64,000 nt of DNA from an uncultured Pseudomonadota bacterium (lineage in GTDB: Bacteria; Pseudomonadota; Gammaproteobacteria; CAJXQU01): the NCBI GenBank assembly GCA_913058255.1, contig CAJXQU010000002.1, positions 124,001 to 188,000 of the forward strand. The letters are read 5' to 3'. The position numbers were made by a program, and so were the translations under genes. Each line of letters opens with the position of its first letter. Position 1 is the first letter of the stretch. A model generated the notes under the pieces. It was not told the DNA's origin, did no database searches, and saw only the letters and a program-made list of their open reading frames with translations. Positions 19,791 to 29,470 of this stretch are shown in pieces.

Positions 19791-20912
19791 ATGACCGATA
19801 AAATGATATCTGTACCACAAATGCAACCTTGCCTAGGCAAAGAAGAAGCTGACGCTGTATATAAAGTTGTTGAGTCAGGCTGGATTACCGAAGGGGCTGA
19901 GTCTGAAAAGTTTAGTCGACAGCTAAATAAAATGATCGGTTGTGATTATGGTGTTTTTGCACCAAATGGAACTTTAGCTCTTTATTTAGGTTTAGTTGCG
20001 ATGGGCATAGGTGTTGGGGATGAAGTTCTGGTTCCTGATACAACATTCATAGCATCTGCGAACGCTGTGATTATGGCTGGTGCAACCCCTGTTTTTGTTG
20101 ATGTGAATAGACGTAATTTTCAAATAGATGTTGCAGATGCTACAAAATACTTGTCAAACAAGACGAAAGCGATTATGCCGGTCCATCTATATGGAATGAT
20201 AGCTAATATGAGTGAAGTTATGGAGTTTTCAAGCACCCATGATCTTCTCGTCATTGAAGATGCTGCACAGGCCTTAGGAGTTCATTACAAAGGCCAACAT
20301 TCTGGAACGTTTGGTGATGTTGGTTGTTTTTCATTCTTTGCTGATAAAACAATGACAACCGCAGAAGGTGGTTATGTTGTTTGTCAGACTGAAGAGACAT
20401 ATAAGAAACTACTATACCTTCGCAACCAGGGACGTCTAGACCGTGGATCATTTGTTCATCCTGAAATTGGTTATAATTTTCGGATAACTGATATGCATGC
20501 AGCAATGGGACTTGTTCAGTTAAAAAAATTAAACTGGATTATCCAACGAAAGCATGAGATTTATTCTTGGTATCGTGAGCAGCTTGAAACTCAGAAAGCA
20601 ATTACATTTTTAGAAATAGAACCTGGTTCAGAATTTGTACCATTCAGAACCGTTGTCTTGGCAGAGAGATTAGAAGCATTAATGGAATATTTAAATAACA
20701 ATGGAGTAGGGACTAGAGGGTTCTTTTATCCATTACATAAACAGCCGTGCTATCAGTACATGGTTGAAGAAGGGCGTGATCTTTCAGATGAGAATTATCC
20801 TAATGCAACCTACGGTAACAAGCATGGTTTATGCCTAGCTACATTCCCTACATTAGAACGAGAACAAGTTGATCATGTTTGCAAGATGATTAATGATTTT
20901 TACTCTCGTTAA
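19791..20912 (+). CDS. DegT/DnrJ/EryC1/StrS aminotransferase (GDP-perosamine synthase-like)
   Basis: PLP-dependent sugar aminotransferase of 373 residues. The PLP lysine is Lys186 in FSFFADKTMTTAEGG, with IEDAAQALG upstream and NFRITDMHAAMGLVQL downstream. The segments KAIMPVHLYG and SFFADKTMTT resemble GDP-perosamine synthases, and GDP-4-keto-6-deoxymannose from Gmd would be the matching substrate. This specificity is inference; several nucleotide 4-keto sugars are possible. It ends the coupled trio with the PRTase-like and HAD genes. Confidence 0.87.
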   Translation: MTDKMISVPQMQPCLGKEEADAVYKVVESGWITEGAESEKFSRQLNKMIGCDYGVFAPNGTLALYLGLVAMGIGVGDEVLVPDTTFIASANAVIMAGATPVFVDVNRRNFQIDVADATKYLSNKTKAIMPVHLYGMIANMSEVMEFSSTHDLLVIEDAAQALGVHYKGQHSGTFGDVGCFSFFADKTMTTAEGGYVVCQTEETYKKLLYLRNQGRLDRGSFVHPEIGYNFRITDMHAAMGLVQLKKLNWIIQRKHEIYSWYREQLETQKAITFLEIEPGSEFVPFRTVVLAERLEALMEYLNNNGVGTRGFFYPLHKQPCYQYMVEEGRDLSDENYPNATYGNKHGLCLATFPTLEREQVDHVCKMINDFYSR

Positions 20913-20964
20913 CTATATTCATTAATGTTTTATTTATGCTAAGTCAGGTAAGCTTGTGCAGTCT

Positions 20965-20998
20965 TGTCTCGCGACTTTTATTGATAAGTCGTAAGACA
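20965..20998 (+). terminator. Interrupted hairpin after the aminotransferase gene
   Basis: TGTCT and CGACTT on the left pair with AAGTCG and AGACA on the right around an 8-base loop, with a 2-base mismatch bulge. It lies about 50 bases beyond the aminotransferase stop. A T-run is lacking, so it may instead be a processing site. Confidence 0.35.
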
Positions 20999-21175
20999 GA
21001 GACAATGACAGTAGGTGAATGACTTGCTATTAGGCCTAGAATTCATATATTCAAGCTTTTGAGCAACAATTTATAAGTCAAAGTTCCTAATAAAAGGGTT
21101 TGACTATTATATTCTTAAAAAGCAGAATACGGCTCAATACTGATTATAGTATCCAAGGAGGGGAGCCCTGGAATT

Positions 21176-22222
21176 ATGAAATATATTCACACGCTCACAG
21201 GGTTGAGAGGCTTAGCTGCATTAATTGTCTTTATTTCTCACTCCGCCAACGAATCAATGTTGCCAGCGGCATTAGGGCTTGGGTTTGGTCAAGTCGGTGT
21301 CATGATATTTTTTGTCCTCAGTGGTTTTTTGATTTCACATTTATATGTTAAAGAAGACTTTAATAGCGAAAATGTTAAGAGATATTTTTTCGCTCGTGTA
21401 GCAAGAATTTTCCCGCTCTACCTTTTACTATTATTTCTCTCTCTTCTAATTTCACAGTACATCTATCCAGAGTTTTTTTATCACTTTAGTGGTTTTCCGG
21501 AATTTCTGCGTTCACTATTATTCATTAATGCCCCTTTTGCATTTTGGACAATTCCGGTCGAAGTTCAGTTCTATATAACATTTTTAGGTTTCTGGTACTT
21601 ATATAAAAAATATGCAAATCCTTATGTATTGGCTCTCTTTATAGTTATTACTCTTATTCCTAGCTTTTTAATTTATTTGAAGTTTCAAGAAACACCCAAT
21701 ATTGTTTCTTTATATTCATACGCGTTCTATATTGGGGTGATAACAGCTTTAATCCAGAAGAAGATACGTGATAATAAGTTAGTAATAAAAGTGGCCTCAA
21801 TTGCTGGTTATCCATTAATATTTTTCATTTTTGTGAATCTGCCAATATTGAGACAAGAGTTCGGACTGATCTACAGTGAATATTTTTACTTTAGAACTTG
21901 GGGTGACCCCATTATTTGGGTAAGCGTTTATAGTCTCTTTATCTGTGCGGTAGTAGATTCTAAAAGTTTGTCTTTTTTAAAGACAAAATTCTTTATTTAT
22001 CTAGGAAAAATTTCTTATGGCTTTTACCTGATGCACTATCCTGTGATTATGTGTTTTAAAGGTCTAGAGATCTCTCCTTTAAGTCAATGCATCTCAGCTT
22101 TTATTGTAACTATCACTATAGCTCACATTTCTTATCATTATTTTGAAAGGCCGGTGGGAAGGTTGATAAGGAATTATCCGACTGCTAAACAGGCACTACG
22201 TGCGCAAAGTGAGAAAAGTTAA
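21176..22222 (+). CDS. Acyltransferase 3 family protein (OafA/YrhL-like)
   Basis: Polytopic membrane acyltransferase of 348 residues with about 10 helices. It starts with the family signature HTLTGLRGLAALIVFISHS, continues with GQVGVMIFFVLSGFLI and the conserved FARVARIFPLYLLLL, and ends near the HxxxxYHYFERPVGR pattern. These enzymes move acetyl or other acyl groups across the membrane to surface sugars. AAGGAGGGGAG lies before the ATG. It has its own 260-base upstream gap and is the last plus-strand gene of the sugar block. Confidence 0.9.
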   Translation: MKYIHTLTGLRGLAALIVFISHSANESMLPAALGLGFGQVGVMIFFVLSGFLISHLYVKEDFNSENVKRYFFARVARIFPLYLLLLFLSLLISQYIYPEFFYHFSGFPEFLRSLLFINAPFAFWTIPVEVQFYITFLGFWYLYKKYANPYVLALFIVITLIPSFLIYLKFQETPNIVSLYSYAFYIGVITALIQKKIRDNKLVIKVASIAGYPLIFFIFVNLPILRQEFGLIYSEYFYFRTWGDPIIWVSVYSLFICAVVDSKSLSFLKTKFFIYLGKISYGFYLMHYPVIMCFKGLEISPLSQCISAFIVTITIAHISYHYFERPVGRLIRNYPTAKQALRAQSEKS

Positions 22223-22241
22223 GATTTATTCTTAGTCATTG

Positions 22242-23009
22242 TCATTCTTGGTAGCGAAATTGATACCAATGATGACCAATCATCTCATGTAACATATTTC
22301 TACTCAGCTCTAAAGAGTCACTTTCTGGTAAAAGTTTTGTGAAAATAGGTGAGTTTTTTCCCGCAGAATAAAAAATAGTTGGGGCAGGGGTAACATCAAA
22401 ACCCGTGTCTTTAAAAATACTGGCAGCACGCTTCATATGCGATGCATGAGTGACTAGGTATATTTTATTGATCTTCTCTTGCTGTAGTATGTCGAAACTA
22501 AACTGCGCATTTTCGGCGGTACTCTTGCTCTCTGTCTCTAACCACTTTGCTGAATACTGAAAGTCTTCCTCGAGCACTCGGTTAATAATGGTAGCTTCAG
22601 ACTCAGTTTTCAAGAAGACACTTCCTCCAGTAATAAGAAGTGGTAAGCCTGTTTGTCTTTGAAGACGCATTGCATACCTGATCCGCTCGAGAACATTGGC
22701 GTAGGGTAGGGCTTCCCCATATTCAGGCATAGAAACGTAACGACCGCCACCGAGTAACACGATGGCCTGTCTATCTGTATTTTTGTCCAGAGTTGGAGGC
22801 AGTGGCTTTTTAGTTTCGACTTTTTTCGCTAGCTCATGACTAATATAGGTCGTGCTAAGCAAGTAAAGTGTAAAGACTGAAGTCACGATCAAAACCTTAC
22901 CCAGTACTGCAGATTTTTTCAGGAATAAGTAACCGATTAAAATAACTAGAATGTTTATTCCAGGCGGTAAAATGAGCGCTTTAATTATATAAAGTGTTGA
23001 TGTATCCAA
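22242..23009 (-). CDS. YdcF/ElyC family membrane protein (DUF218)
   Basis: Protein of 255 residues with two N-terminal membrane helices and a DUF218 domain. Visible motifs are IVLLGGGRYV, GLPLLITGGSV, ESKSTAENAQFS and the terminal IYLVTHASHMKRAASIF. The family includes ElyC and SanA, linked to envelope integrity and lipid-carrier metabolism, but the reaction is not defined. It starts 1 base from the lipA stop and may be the last gene of the ybeD-lipB-lipA transcript. Confidence 0.85.
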   Translation of the reverse strand: MDTSTLYIIKALILPPGINILVILIGYLFLKKSAVLGKVLIVTSVFTLYLLSTTYISHELAKKVETKKPLPPTLDKNTDRQAIVLLGGGRYVSMPEYGEALPYANVLERIRYAMRLQRQTGLPLLITGGSVFLKTESEATIINRVLEEDFQYSAKWLETESKSTAENAQFSFDILQQEKINKIYLVTHASHMKRAASIFKDTGFDVTPAPTIFYSAGKNSPIFTKLLPESDSLELSRNMLHEMIGHHWYQFRYQE

Positions 23010-23951
23010 CTATGTACGATTCCCTGCTTGTAAGTCTGCATGGTAGGAAGAGCGAACCATTGGGCCACTAGCAACATTTTGAAAGCCTAACGAATGTCCA
23101 AATTCTGCGAGCTTATCAAATTCTTCAGGTGTTAAATAGCGAGCAACAGGTAAATGGTGACGGCTAGGCTGTAAGTATTGACCCAAAGTAATCATGTCAC
23201 AACCATGTGCTTTTAGATCGCGTAATACGTCACGAACTTCTTCAAGATCTTCACCCAAGCCCAGCATTATTCCTGATTTTGTTGGAATGCTAGGATTTCT
23301 TGATTTAAATTGTTTGATCAAGTTTAGCGACCACTGATAGTCAGCACCAGGACGAACCTGCTTATACATAGAGGGCACCGTTTCTAAATTGTGATTAAAG
23401 ACATCCGGTAAACCCTTATCGAGATTATCCAATGCTTTTTCTAGTCGACCACGAAAGTCTGGTACTAATACTTCGATTTTTATACCTATGTTGTGTTCTC
23501 GTATCTGGTTGATACAGTTTGCGAAATGTTCTGCCCCTCCATCACGTAAATCATCTCGATCGACCGAGGTTACAACGACATATTTTAATCCCATTATCGC
23601 GACTGCATCAGCAAGGTTTTTGGGTTCGTCTAGATCTAAAGGGTTCGGCCTGCCGTGTGCAACGTCACAAAAAGGGCAACGCCTAGTGCAGAGCTCACCC
23701 ATTATCATAAAAGTTGCTGTCCCATGAGCAAAACACTCACCGAGGTTTGGACAAGCAGCTTCTACACAAACCGTGCTGAGCTTCTTTTCTTTAACAAGAC
23801 TTTTAATTCTTTGTACATTTGGATCAGTCGGTGCTTTAGCTCTGATCCAGCTAGGTTTGCGTGGCAGCTTTCCTTCGGTTGGAATAACTTTTATAGGAAT
23901 TCTTGCAACTTTTTCAGCACCCCGTTGGGCTCTTGTCGGTGTAGTTTTCAT
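23010..23951 (-). CDS. lipA: Lipoyl synthase
   Basis: Radical SAM enzyme (about 313 residues) that inserts two sulfurs into protein-bound octanoyl groups. It has both iron-sulfur motifs: [12 protein letters not shown] for the auxiliary cluster and CTRRCPFC for the SAM cluster. [10 protein letters not shown] precedes the first cluster and a serine-rich end (MVRSSYHAD) supplies the auxiliary-cluster ligand. I choose the ATG at 23951, one base after the lipB stop; a longer frame from 23984 would overlap lipB by over 30 bases. The gene closes the conserved ybeD-lipB-lipA set. Confidence 0.97.
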   Translation of the reverse strand: MKTTPTRAQRGAEKVARIPIKVIPTEGKLPRKPSWIRAKAPTDPNVQRIKSLVKEKKLSTVCVEAACPNLGECFAHGTATFMIMGELCTRRCPFCDVAHGRPNPLDLDEPKNLADAVAIMGLKYVVVTSVDRDDLRDGGAEHFANCINQIREHNIGIKIEVLVPDFRGRLEKALDNLDKGLPDVFNHNLETVPSMYKQVRPGADYQWSLNLIKQFKSRNPSIPTKSGIMLGLGEDLEEVRDVLRDLKAHGCDMITLGQYLQPSRHHLPVARYLTPEEFDKLAEFGHSLGFQNVASGPMVRSSYHADLQAGNRT

Positions 23952-23952
23952 G

Positions 23953-24600
23953 TTAGTTTGGTAATGAGTTTTCCCAGTTAGCAAATTCTGAATTATAGTT
24001 TAAATGTACACATAATATCTTGATTAGATCGTTACGGATATTTAATAGAGTATGATCTTGGCTTAGATCTGATAATTGTGTGATTTTCATTCCTGAGTAA
24101 CCACATGGATTTATACGAAGAAAAGGTTCAAGATCCATATGGACATTGAGCGCAAGCCCATGGAAGGTGCAACCTTTACGTACGCGTAGTCCCAATGCTG
24201 CAATTTTCGATTGAGCAACATAAATACCCGGAGCTTTTTCTCGACGTTCGGACACAACCCCATATTTTTTGAGGAGGTCGATGACGGTCTGTTCTAGCAA
24301 ATTCACCAAACCTTTTATCGTTAGATCTAAACGGCGCAGATTCAGTAAAACATAACAAATTAATTGTCCTGGGCCGTGGTAGGTTATTTGGCCACCACGA
24401 TCGATTTGTAATACTGGAATATCACCAGCATCGAGAATATGTTCTTTTTTACCAGCAAGACCTTGCGTAAAAATAGGAGGATGTTCGAGTAGCCAGATCT
24501 CATCGTTTGTTTGATCTGTACGGTTTTCATTGAATGCTTGCATGGCTTCCCAAGCCGGCTTGTATTCGACTTGGCCAAGTTGTCGGATTGTAAGGTTCAC
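23953..24600 (-). CDS. lipB: Octanoyl-ACP:protein octanoyltransferase
   Basis: LipB (215 residues) moves octanoate from ACP to lipoate-dependent enzymes. Motifs include [33 protein letters not shown] with the substrate loop, and [22 protein letters not shown]. The last holds the catalytic Lys and Cys: K of KIAALG, and the Cys of GYSGMK further on. The start overlaps the ybeD stop by 4 bases, and lipA follows at once, so the three are one coupled operon. Confidence 0.97.
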   Translation of the reverse strand: MNLTIRQLGQVEYKPAWEAMQAFNENRTDQTNDEIWLLEHPPIFTQGLAGKKEHILDAGDIPVLQIDRGGQITYHGPGQLICYVLLNLRRLDLTIKGLVNLLEQTVIDLLKKYGVVSERREKAPGIYVAQSKIAALGLRVRKGCTFHGLALNVHMDLEPFLRINPCGYSGMKITQLSDLSQDHTLLNIRNDLIKILCVHLNYNSEFANWENSLPN

Positions 24601-24893
24601 AGTGCCATCAATACATGTTCATGCGCGCTGAGATCGATATAAATATCATCGAGCTGTACCTTGCTCGTAGCAGTAATACTGATGGAAACCGAAAGGTACT
24701 TTCCATTGCTACTTTGACGAGATTTCGCTGCGGTATGCGGAAGATCTTCAATATGGTCTCGGACAATCTCTAGGATTAATTGTTCAAAAGAATCTGTGGC
24801 AAGCCCCATTGCTTTAATTTGAAACTCACATGGAAATTCTAATAATGTTTCATGGTCTTTATTTTCCAGATTTGAACTTTTTTTATCTGACAT
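24597..24893 (-). CDS. ybeD: YbeD family protein (DUF493)
   Basis: Small cytoplasmic protein of 98 residues. The central FPCEFQIKAMGL and the end [31 protein letters not shown] are the DUF493 signature; the fold is ACT-like. It is nearly always next to lipB in gammaproteobacteria, and a role in regulating lipoate or octanoate transfer is suspected but not proven. The ATGA overlap with lipB shows translational coupling. Confidence 0.92.
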   Translation of the reverse strand: MSDKKSSNLENKDHETLLEFPCEFQIKAMGLATDSFEQLILEIVRDHIEDLPHTAAKSRQSSNGKYLSVSISITATSKVQLDDIYIDLSAHEHVLMAL

Positions 24894-24909
24894 TTCTATC
24901 TTCTTTTAA

Positions 24910-27069
24910 TCACTGTAAATATGCTGATGGTTTAGTGACTTTTTCCATAAATAATTGCGTAAATGTATTCACATCTACGGGACGACTATAGTGATAGCCC
25001 TGTCCATAATCACATCCTGTTTCTTCTAAAAAGGCTAGTTGTGATTGCTCCTCAATACCTTCAGCGACTACATTGAGCTGCATATTGTGGGCTAAGCCAA
25101 TAACACCTCTGACGATGGCTGCATCATCTGCATCGACGGTAACATGTTGTATAAAGCTACGATCAATTTTGAGTGTGTTGACTGGAAAGTGTTTAAGGTA
25201 GGTAAGAGATGAGTAACCGGTTCCAAAATCATCCAACGAAATTTGGGTACCTAGTAAGCGTAATTTTTTTAACATAGTAATACTTTTTTCCATGTTATTC
25301 ATCAAGGTACTTTCTGTAATTTCTAATTCAAGCATATTAGGATTAATACCAGCTTTTTTGATGATTCTCGACAGACGTAAGTGAAAATCTTTTTGCCCCA
25401 ATTGAACAGGAGAAAGATTGATCGCTACAGGGATCGGTTTATAGCCTTGAATATCCCACTCTTTTATTTTTTCGCAGGCAGTTTCAATGATGGTTTCACC
25501 GAGCGGAATGATCAAGCCTGTTTTTTCTAAAATATTAATAAACTCTTCAGGGGCGATGATACCAAGGTCAGGATGATTCCAGCGTAGAAGTGCCTCCATA
25601 CCTACCAGTTTCTTATTCGATATAGACATTTTAGGTTGATAGTACAATACGAACTGCTTCTCATCGATCGCCTTACGCAAGCTAGTCTCCAAGGTCAGAC
25701 GCTCGAATGCACGTGCATTCATTTTCGGTGTATAAAATTTATAACCATCACCGCCTTGTCTTTTTGCATGATAAAGTGCCGTTGCACTAGTCTTTAACAA
25801 GGTATCCGTATTTTTTCCATCGTTAGGATAGACACTGATCCCAATACTGGCTGTTATACGTATTTCCTGACCAGAAACTTGATAAGGATCTGTTAAGGCT
25901 TTGGTGATACTTTTTGCAATTTGAGCAGCCTCATCTACCTCATATATTTTGGGTAAGACAACAACAAACTCATCACCTTCTCCATGAGAGATCGTTAAAG
26001 GTTTATCTAAATTTTTCTTATTAAAAACTAGGTTATAGTCCTTATGAGTAAAGTAAGATGATTCTTTGATGCTACGAATAAGTCGAATTGCAACTTTTTT
26101 AATTAAGTTTTCACCGAAAGCATCACCGTATGAATCAGTGATTAATTTAAACCTATCTAACGTAATGGTCAGAGTCGCAATGGATTGCTCAGAAAAATTC
26201 GATGCAGCTATATAGTTATCGAGCAGACGTTTCAACAGAGTTCTGTTAGGTAGTCCAGTTACTTTATTGTAATAAGACAAGCTTTTGATGCGATTTTCAG
26301 ATTTTTTCTTACTCGTTATGTCTTGTAGTGTGCCGACTAGTTTCGAGGCTTTCCCATGCTCATCAAATATGATTTTTCCAGTCTGAAGTACGGTACTAAT
26401 TTTAGCATTTGCTAGAACAACCCTATGTTCCAGTTTATAAGAAGAATGCTTTTCTATAGCTTGGTGTATGGCTTTTTTGATCTTGAGCTTATCGGCGGGG
26501 TGAGCGGTTTGTAGAATTTCTATAAAAGGAGCTGAGCTTTGTGATGCTGGGAGGCCGAGAATTTGCGTAATTTCTTCTGACCAACTAAACCGGTTATCAG
26601 AAGCGGTCCATTGCCAATGCCCCATCTTAGCCACTCGTTGTGCAGTTTCTAATTGTGAGCGAGTATTTTTAAGTTCTTCTGAAATATTTTGAGCTTTCAA
26701 TAGAAAGCGTATTTTATGTTTGAGTAATACGGGATTAAATGGTTTAACGAGAAAGTCTGTCGCGCCAGCTTCATAGGCCTTATCAATCGAGTCGATGTCA
26801 TCCAATGAAGTCATAAAGACGAGTGGAGTTTGTCTCTCCGTTTCGATGTTTCGAATCCGTCGACATGTTTCATAACCGTCAACATCAGGTAGTAATACGT
26901 CAAGCATGATCAAGTCAGGGCGGAAACTGCGAAAAGCTTCGATCGCGCTGTTGCTATCGACGGCGATGATAACTTCATAGAGATCATTTGGTAAAGATTT
27001 TTGTATTAGACGGCAGATCTCTAAATCATCATCAACGATTAATAGAGTTGTTTTTTTTATCTTTATCAT
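24910..27069 (-). CDS. Response regulator with PAS, GGDEF and EAL domains
   Basis: Soluble 719-residue c-di-GMP protein. Residues 7-125 form a receiver with phosphoacceptor Asp57 and Lys109. A PAS domain follows at about 145-255 and then GGDEF. The active-site loop reads SHGEGDEF (about 361-368), so the first glycine of GGDEF is Glu, and an insertion of about 20 residues (340-360) precedes it. The EAL domain is complete: MEALLRW near 491, INLSPVQL, LEITEST, DDFGTGYSSLTYLK and VVAEGIEE. It is therefore probably an active phosphodiesterase with a weak or regulatory GGDEF domain. No kinase is encoded next to it. Confidence 0.93.
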   Translation of the reverse strand: MIKIKKTTLLIVDDDLEICRLIQKSLPNDLYEVIIAVDSNSAIEAFRSFRPDLIMLDVLLPDVDGYETCRRIRNIETERQTPLVFMTSLDDIDSIDKAYEAGATDFLVKPFNPVLLKHKIRFLLKAQNISEELKNTRSQLETAQRVAKMGHWQWTASDNRFSWSEEITQILGLPASQSSAPFIEILQTAHPADKLKIKKAIHQAIEKHSSYKLEHRVVLANAKISTVLQTGKIIFDEHGKASKLVGTLQDITSKKKSENRIKSLSYYNKVTGLPNRTLLKRLLDNYIAASNFSEQSIATLTITLDRFKLITDSYGDAFGENLIKKVAIRLIRSIKESSYFTHKDYNLVFNKKNLDKPLTISHGEGDEFVVVLPKIYEVDEAAQIAKSITKALTDPYQVSGQEIRITASIGISVYPNDGKNTDTLLKTSATALYHAKRQGGDGYKFYTPKMNARAFERLTLETSLRKAIDEKQFVLYYQPKMSISNKKLVGMEALLRWNHPDLGIIAPEEFINILEKTGLIIPLGETIIETACEKIKEWDIQGYKPIPVAINLSPVQLGQKDFHLRLSRIIKKAGINPNMLELEITESTLMNNMEKSITMLKKLRLLGTQISLDDFGTGYSSLTYLKHFPVNTLKIDRSFIQHVTVDADDAAIVRGVIGLAHNMQLNVVAEGIEEQSQLAFLEETGCDYGQGYHYSRPVDVNTFTQLFMEKVTKPSAYLQ

Positions 27070-27163
27070 TATAGTTGTGAACTACCCATTATCATGTTGT
27101 GAAAACATCTGCTTAGAGAATATCATTTAGTTAGCACAACATCATTATATATATCGAGATATT

Positions 27164-27931
27164 ATGGCTTTAGAGATTTTTCAATTCCCTTGTCTAGACG
27201 ATAACTATGGTTATCTAATACATGATAATCTGTTAGACCAAACAGCCACTATCGACACACCAGATGCAGATGCTATTACCTTAGCTCTAGATCAAAAAGG
27301 CTGGCAGTTGACACATATTTTCAACACACACCACCATTCAGATCATGTTGATGGCAATTTAGAGCTTAAAGATAAGGCAAACTGTAAGGTTGTTGGTTCA
27401 AAGCGTGATCAGGATAGAATTCCCGGAATTGACATCTGTATCAGTGATAATGAGGAGTTTCTTTTTGGAGAGCATCGGATTATTGTGCAAGAAACATCAG
27501 GTCATACCATCGGGCATATTGTTTATCATTTAGTTGATCAGCAGATCGCATTTGTCGGAGATACTCTATTTTCATTGGGCTGTGGTCGGATTTTTGAAGG
27601 TTCTCCTGACCAGATGTGGGGATCTTTACAAAAGATTATGCAATGGCCAGATGACACAAAGCTTTACTGTAGTCATGAGTATACACAATCAAACTCCGTA
27701 TTTGCCTTATCTATTGAACCCGAAAATAAACAGTTGCAAGAAAGGGTGGTTGAAGTAAATCACCTAAGAGCACAAGGGCTAGCAACTATTCCAACAACGG
27801 TCAGGCTTGAAAAAGCAACGAACCCGTTCCTCAGACCCGATAGTCAAGAAATTCAACAGAATCTTAAAATGCTAGGTAAACCATCGAACCAGATTTTTGC
27901 CAAAATAAGAGAGTTAAAAGATAGCTTTTGA
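27164..27931 (+). CDS. gloB: Hydroxyacylglutathione hydrolase (glyoxalase II)
   Basis: Metallo-beta-lactamase fold hydrolase of 255 residues that splits S-lactoylglutathione to lactate and glutathione. The metal motif is NTHHHSDHVDGN, followed by the later ligands in ETSGHTIGHI, FVGDTLFSLGCGR and YCSHEYTQSN, which also identifies the glyoxalase II subgroup. The C-terminal NPFLR with following residues binds the glutathione substrate. The gene is divergent from the GGDEF/EAL gene with 95 bases between them. Confidence 0.96.
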   Translation: MALEIFQFPCLDDNYGYLIHDNLLDQTATIDTPDADAITLALDQKGWQLTHIFNTHHHSDHVDGNLELKDKANCKVVGSKRDQDRIPGIDICISDNEEFLFGEHRIIVQETSGHTIGHIVYHLVDQQIAFVGDTLFSLGCGRIFEGSPDQMWGSLQKIMQWPDDTKLYCSHEYTQSNSVFALSIEPENKQLQERVVEVNHLRAQGLATIPTTVRLEKATNPFLRPDSQEIQQNLKMLGKPSNQIFAKIRELKDSF

Positions 27932-27994
27932 TCGTTTGAAGCTATCTATGCGTTTGGTTATTAAGCATTATTATATTAGAGGAATGCTTAATAT

Positions 27995-28021
27995 AGCCTG
28001 ATGTTTTAAAAGTTCAGGCTT
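27995..28021 (+). terminator. Probable gloB terminator
   Basis: AGCCTGA at 27995-28001 pairs with TCAGGCT at 28014-28020, followed by TTATT. It lies between gloB and the convergent minus-strand glycosyltransferase gene. Weaker stems lie just before it. Confidence 0.5.
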
Positions 28022-28055
28022 TATTAAGCGGTTCTATTTGTTCAATCTAGGCTTA

Positions 28056-29423
28056 TTATAGATAGCAACAATATACATTTGAACTACGAGTCAAAAGGTA
28101 AGATAGCAAGGTTATTATGCTGTAAGACCAAATTAGTTTTAACCAAAGCCCGCGCGGTGCTAACGCCATAAAGACAACAGGCCAGAGTACGTACCATTGA
28201 CGCCAATAGGCCTGCAAAATAGTTCCTATGACGTAAACAGGCGCTATCCCGTAAAGACGAGTTTGCTTGTCAGTATTGCGTAAACTTAAGTACAGAGTGC
28301 AGAGCAGTGTTATTGTCGCTAAGACTATTGAAACGTAAAAATAAACAGTTTCTTGTGATGCCTGCCAACCAAGATCCTGAACAATATGAAATACGCTTTT
28401 CTTCAATAATAAAGCAGGTGCTAACCACATTGTATATGGACCACCCGATAACATATTGATTCCGAACAGGTGGGGTAGTTCAGAAAAATTAGTCCAAAAT
28501 GGAGCAATAATTACAGCACATAGAATAATAACAGCGAAGAGAATTTTAGGGATCTCTATCCATCGGTATCTACCTCGCCAGATATCACGACACACCCACA
28601 AACCGGCAACGGCTAGCGCTGGAAGTGCAGATGCCTTAAGTAGAACACCAAGCCCTATAGCCATAAAACCTAACAGAAGCTGTTTTGGTTTCTTTAAAAT
28701 AAGCATAAAGCCAAACATAACAGCAGCAATTGCAACAATATCATTATGACCAGAGCTTGCGGATTCAACCAATAATAAAGGGTTTGCAGCGACAAACAAA
28801 AAACCAAGATTACTCGCGGACGGAGTTACTTTTCTTAGTATTGCGCGTGCAATAAAAGCGCAGGCAAGAAATGAACCGATGGCTAATAACCTGAACAATA
28901 ACGTAGCTGCCCAGATAGAACCTTCAGTAAGTGATGCAACCAGTGTAGCAATGTGGGTCCACAAAGGACTGTATGGCGTAGAAATATTTGAATGAAATAC
29001 CCCCGTCAGTTCTATTCCTGGTGTATCAGTGAAGTTCGCCGCAGTTGTTAAGTATGGGTTGATCCCTTTAACACTGGCAATCCATCCATGTTGATAATAA
29101 AGAAAAATATCTCGGCTCAAGACAGGCGGAATCATCGCGAGAACAATGATAAGGAGTAATGTCACGATAAAGAAATGCTTGATCTCCTTTTCACTTAAGA
29201 GGCCAAGAAATGTATTTCTGAGAACGAGAGCATAACCCGTTGCCCAAACTAGCACACCGGTACCAAATAGAAGGGGAACTATTAAACTAGGAGCTTTATG
29301 CCCGATAGCTATTTCATGGCCATACCAGAAGAGGTCCCACTCTGGTGGCGAAGCAAGTATCATTGCAACTATCGTGGTCAGTGCACCGACGATATATATA
29401 CTCGTTATATTTAAAAACTTCAT
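28056..29423 (-). CDS. GT-C membrane glycosyltransferase (MptB/Rv2174-like)
   Basis: Protein of 455 residues with about 11-13 membrane helices. An early loop carries the acidic pair and the segment SRDIFLYYQHGWIASVKGINPY, the pattern of polyprenyl-phosphate-sugar-dependent GT-C enzymes such as mycobacterial alpha-mannosyltransferases. It should use a lipid-linked sugar on the periplasmic side. It is the last gene of the operon encoding UbiA-, DprE1- and DprE2-like proteins, so the donor may be polyprenyl-phosphate arabinose; mannose remains possible. AAAGGA precedes the ATG. Confidence 0.78.
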   Translation of the reverse strand: MKFLNITSIYIVGALTTIVAMILASPPEWDLFWYGHEIAIGHKAPSLIVPLLFGTGVLVWATGYALVLRNTFLGLLSEKEIKHFFIVTLLLIIVLAMIPPVLSRDIFLYYQHGWIASVKGINPYLTTAANFTDTPGIELTGVFHSNISTPYSPLWTHIATLVASLTEGSIWAATLLFRLLAIGSFLACAFIARAILRKVTPSASNLGFLFVAANPLLLVESASSGHNDIVAIAAVMFGFMLILKKPKQLLLGFMAIGLGVLLKASALPALAVAGLWVCRDIWRGRYRWIEIPKILFAVIILCAVIIAPFWTNFSELPHLFGINMLSGGPYTMWLAPALLLKKSVFHIVQDLGWQASQETVYFYVSIVLATITLLCTLYLSLRNTDKQTRLYGIAPVYVIGTILQAYWRQWYVLWPVVFMALAPRGLWLKLIWSYSIITLLSYLLTRSSNVYCCYL

Positions 29424-29470
29424 TGCTATCCTTTCTTTATAATCGCTAAGATATTTCGATATTAATATTT

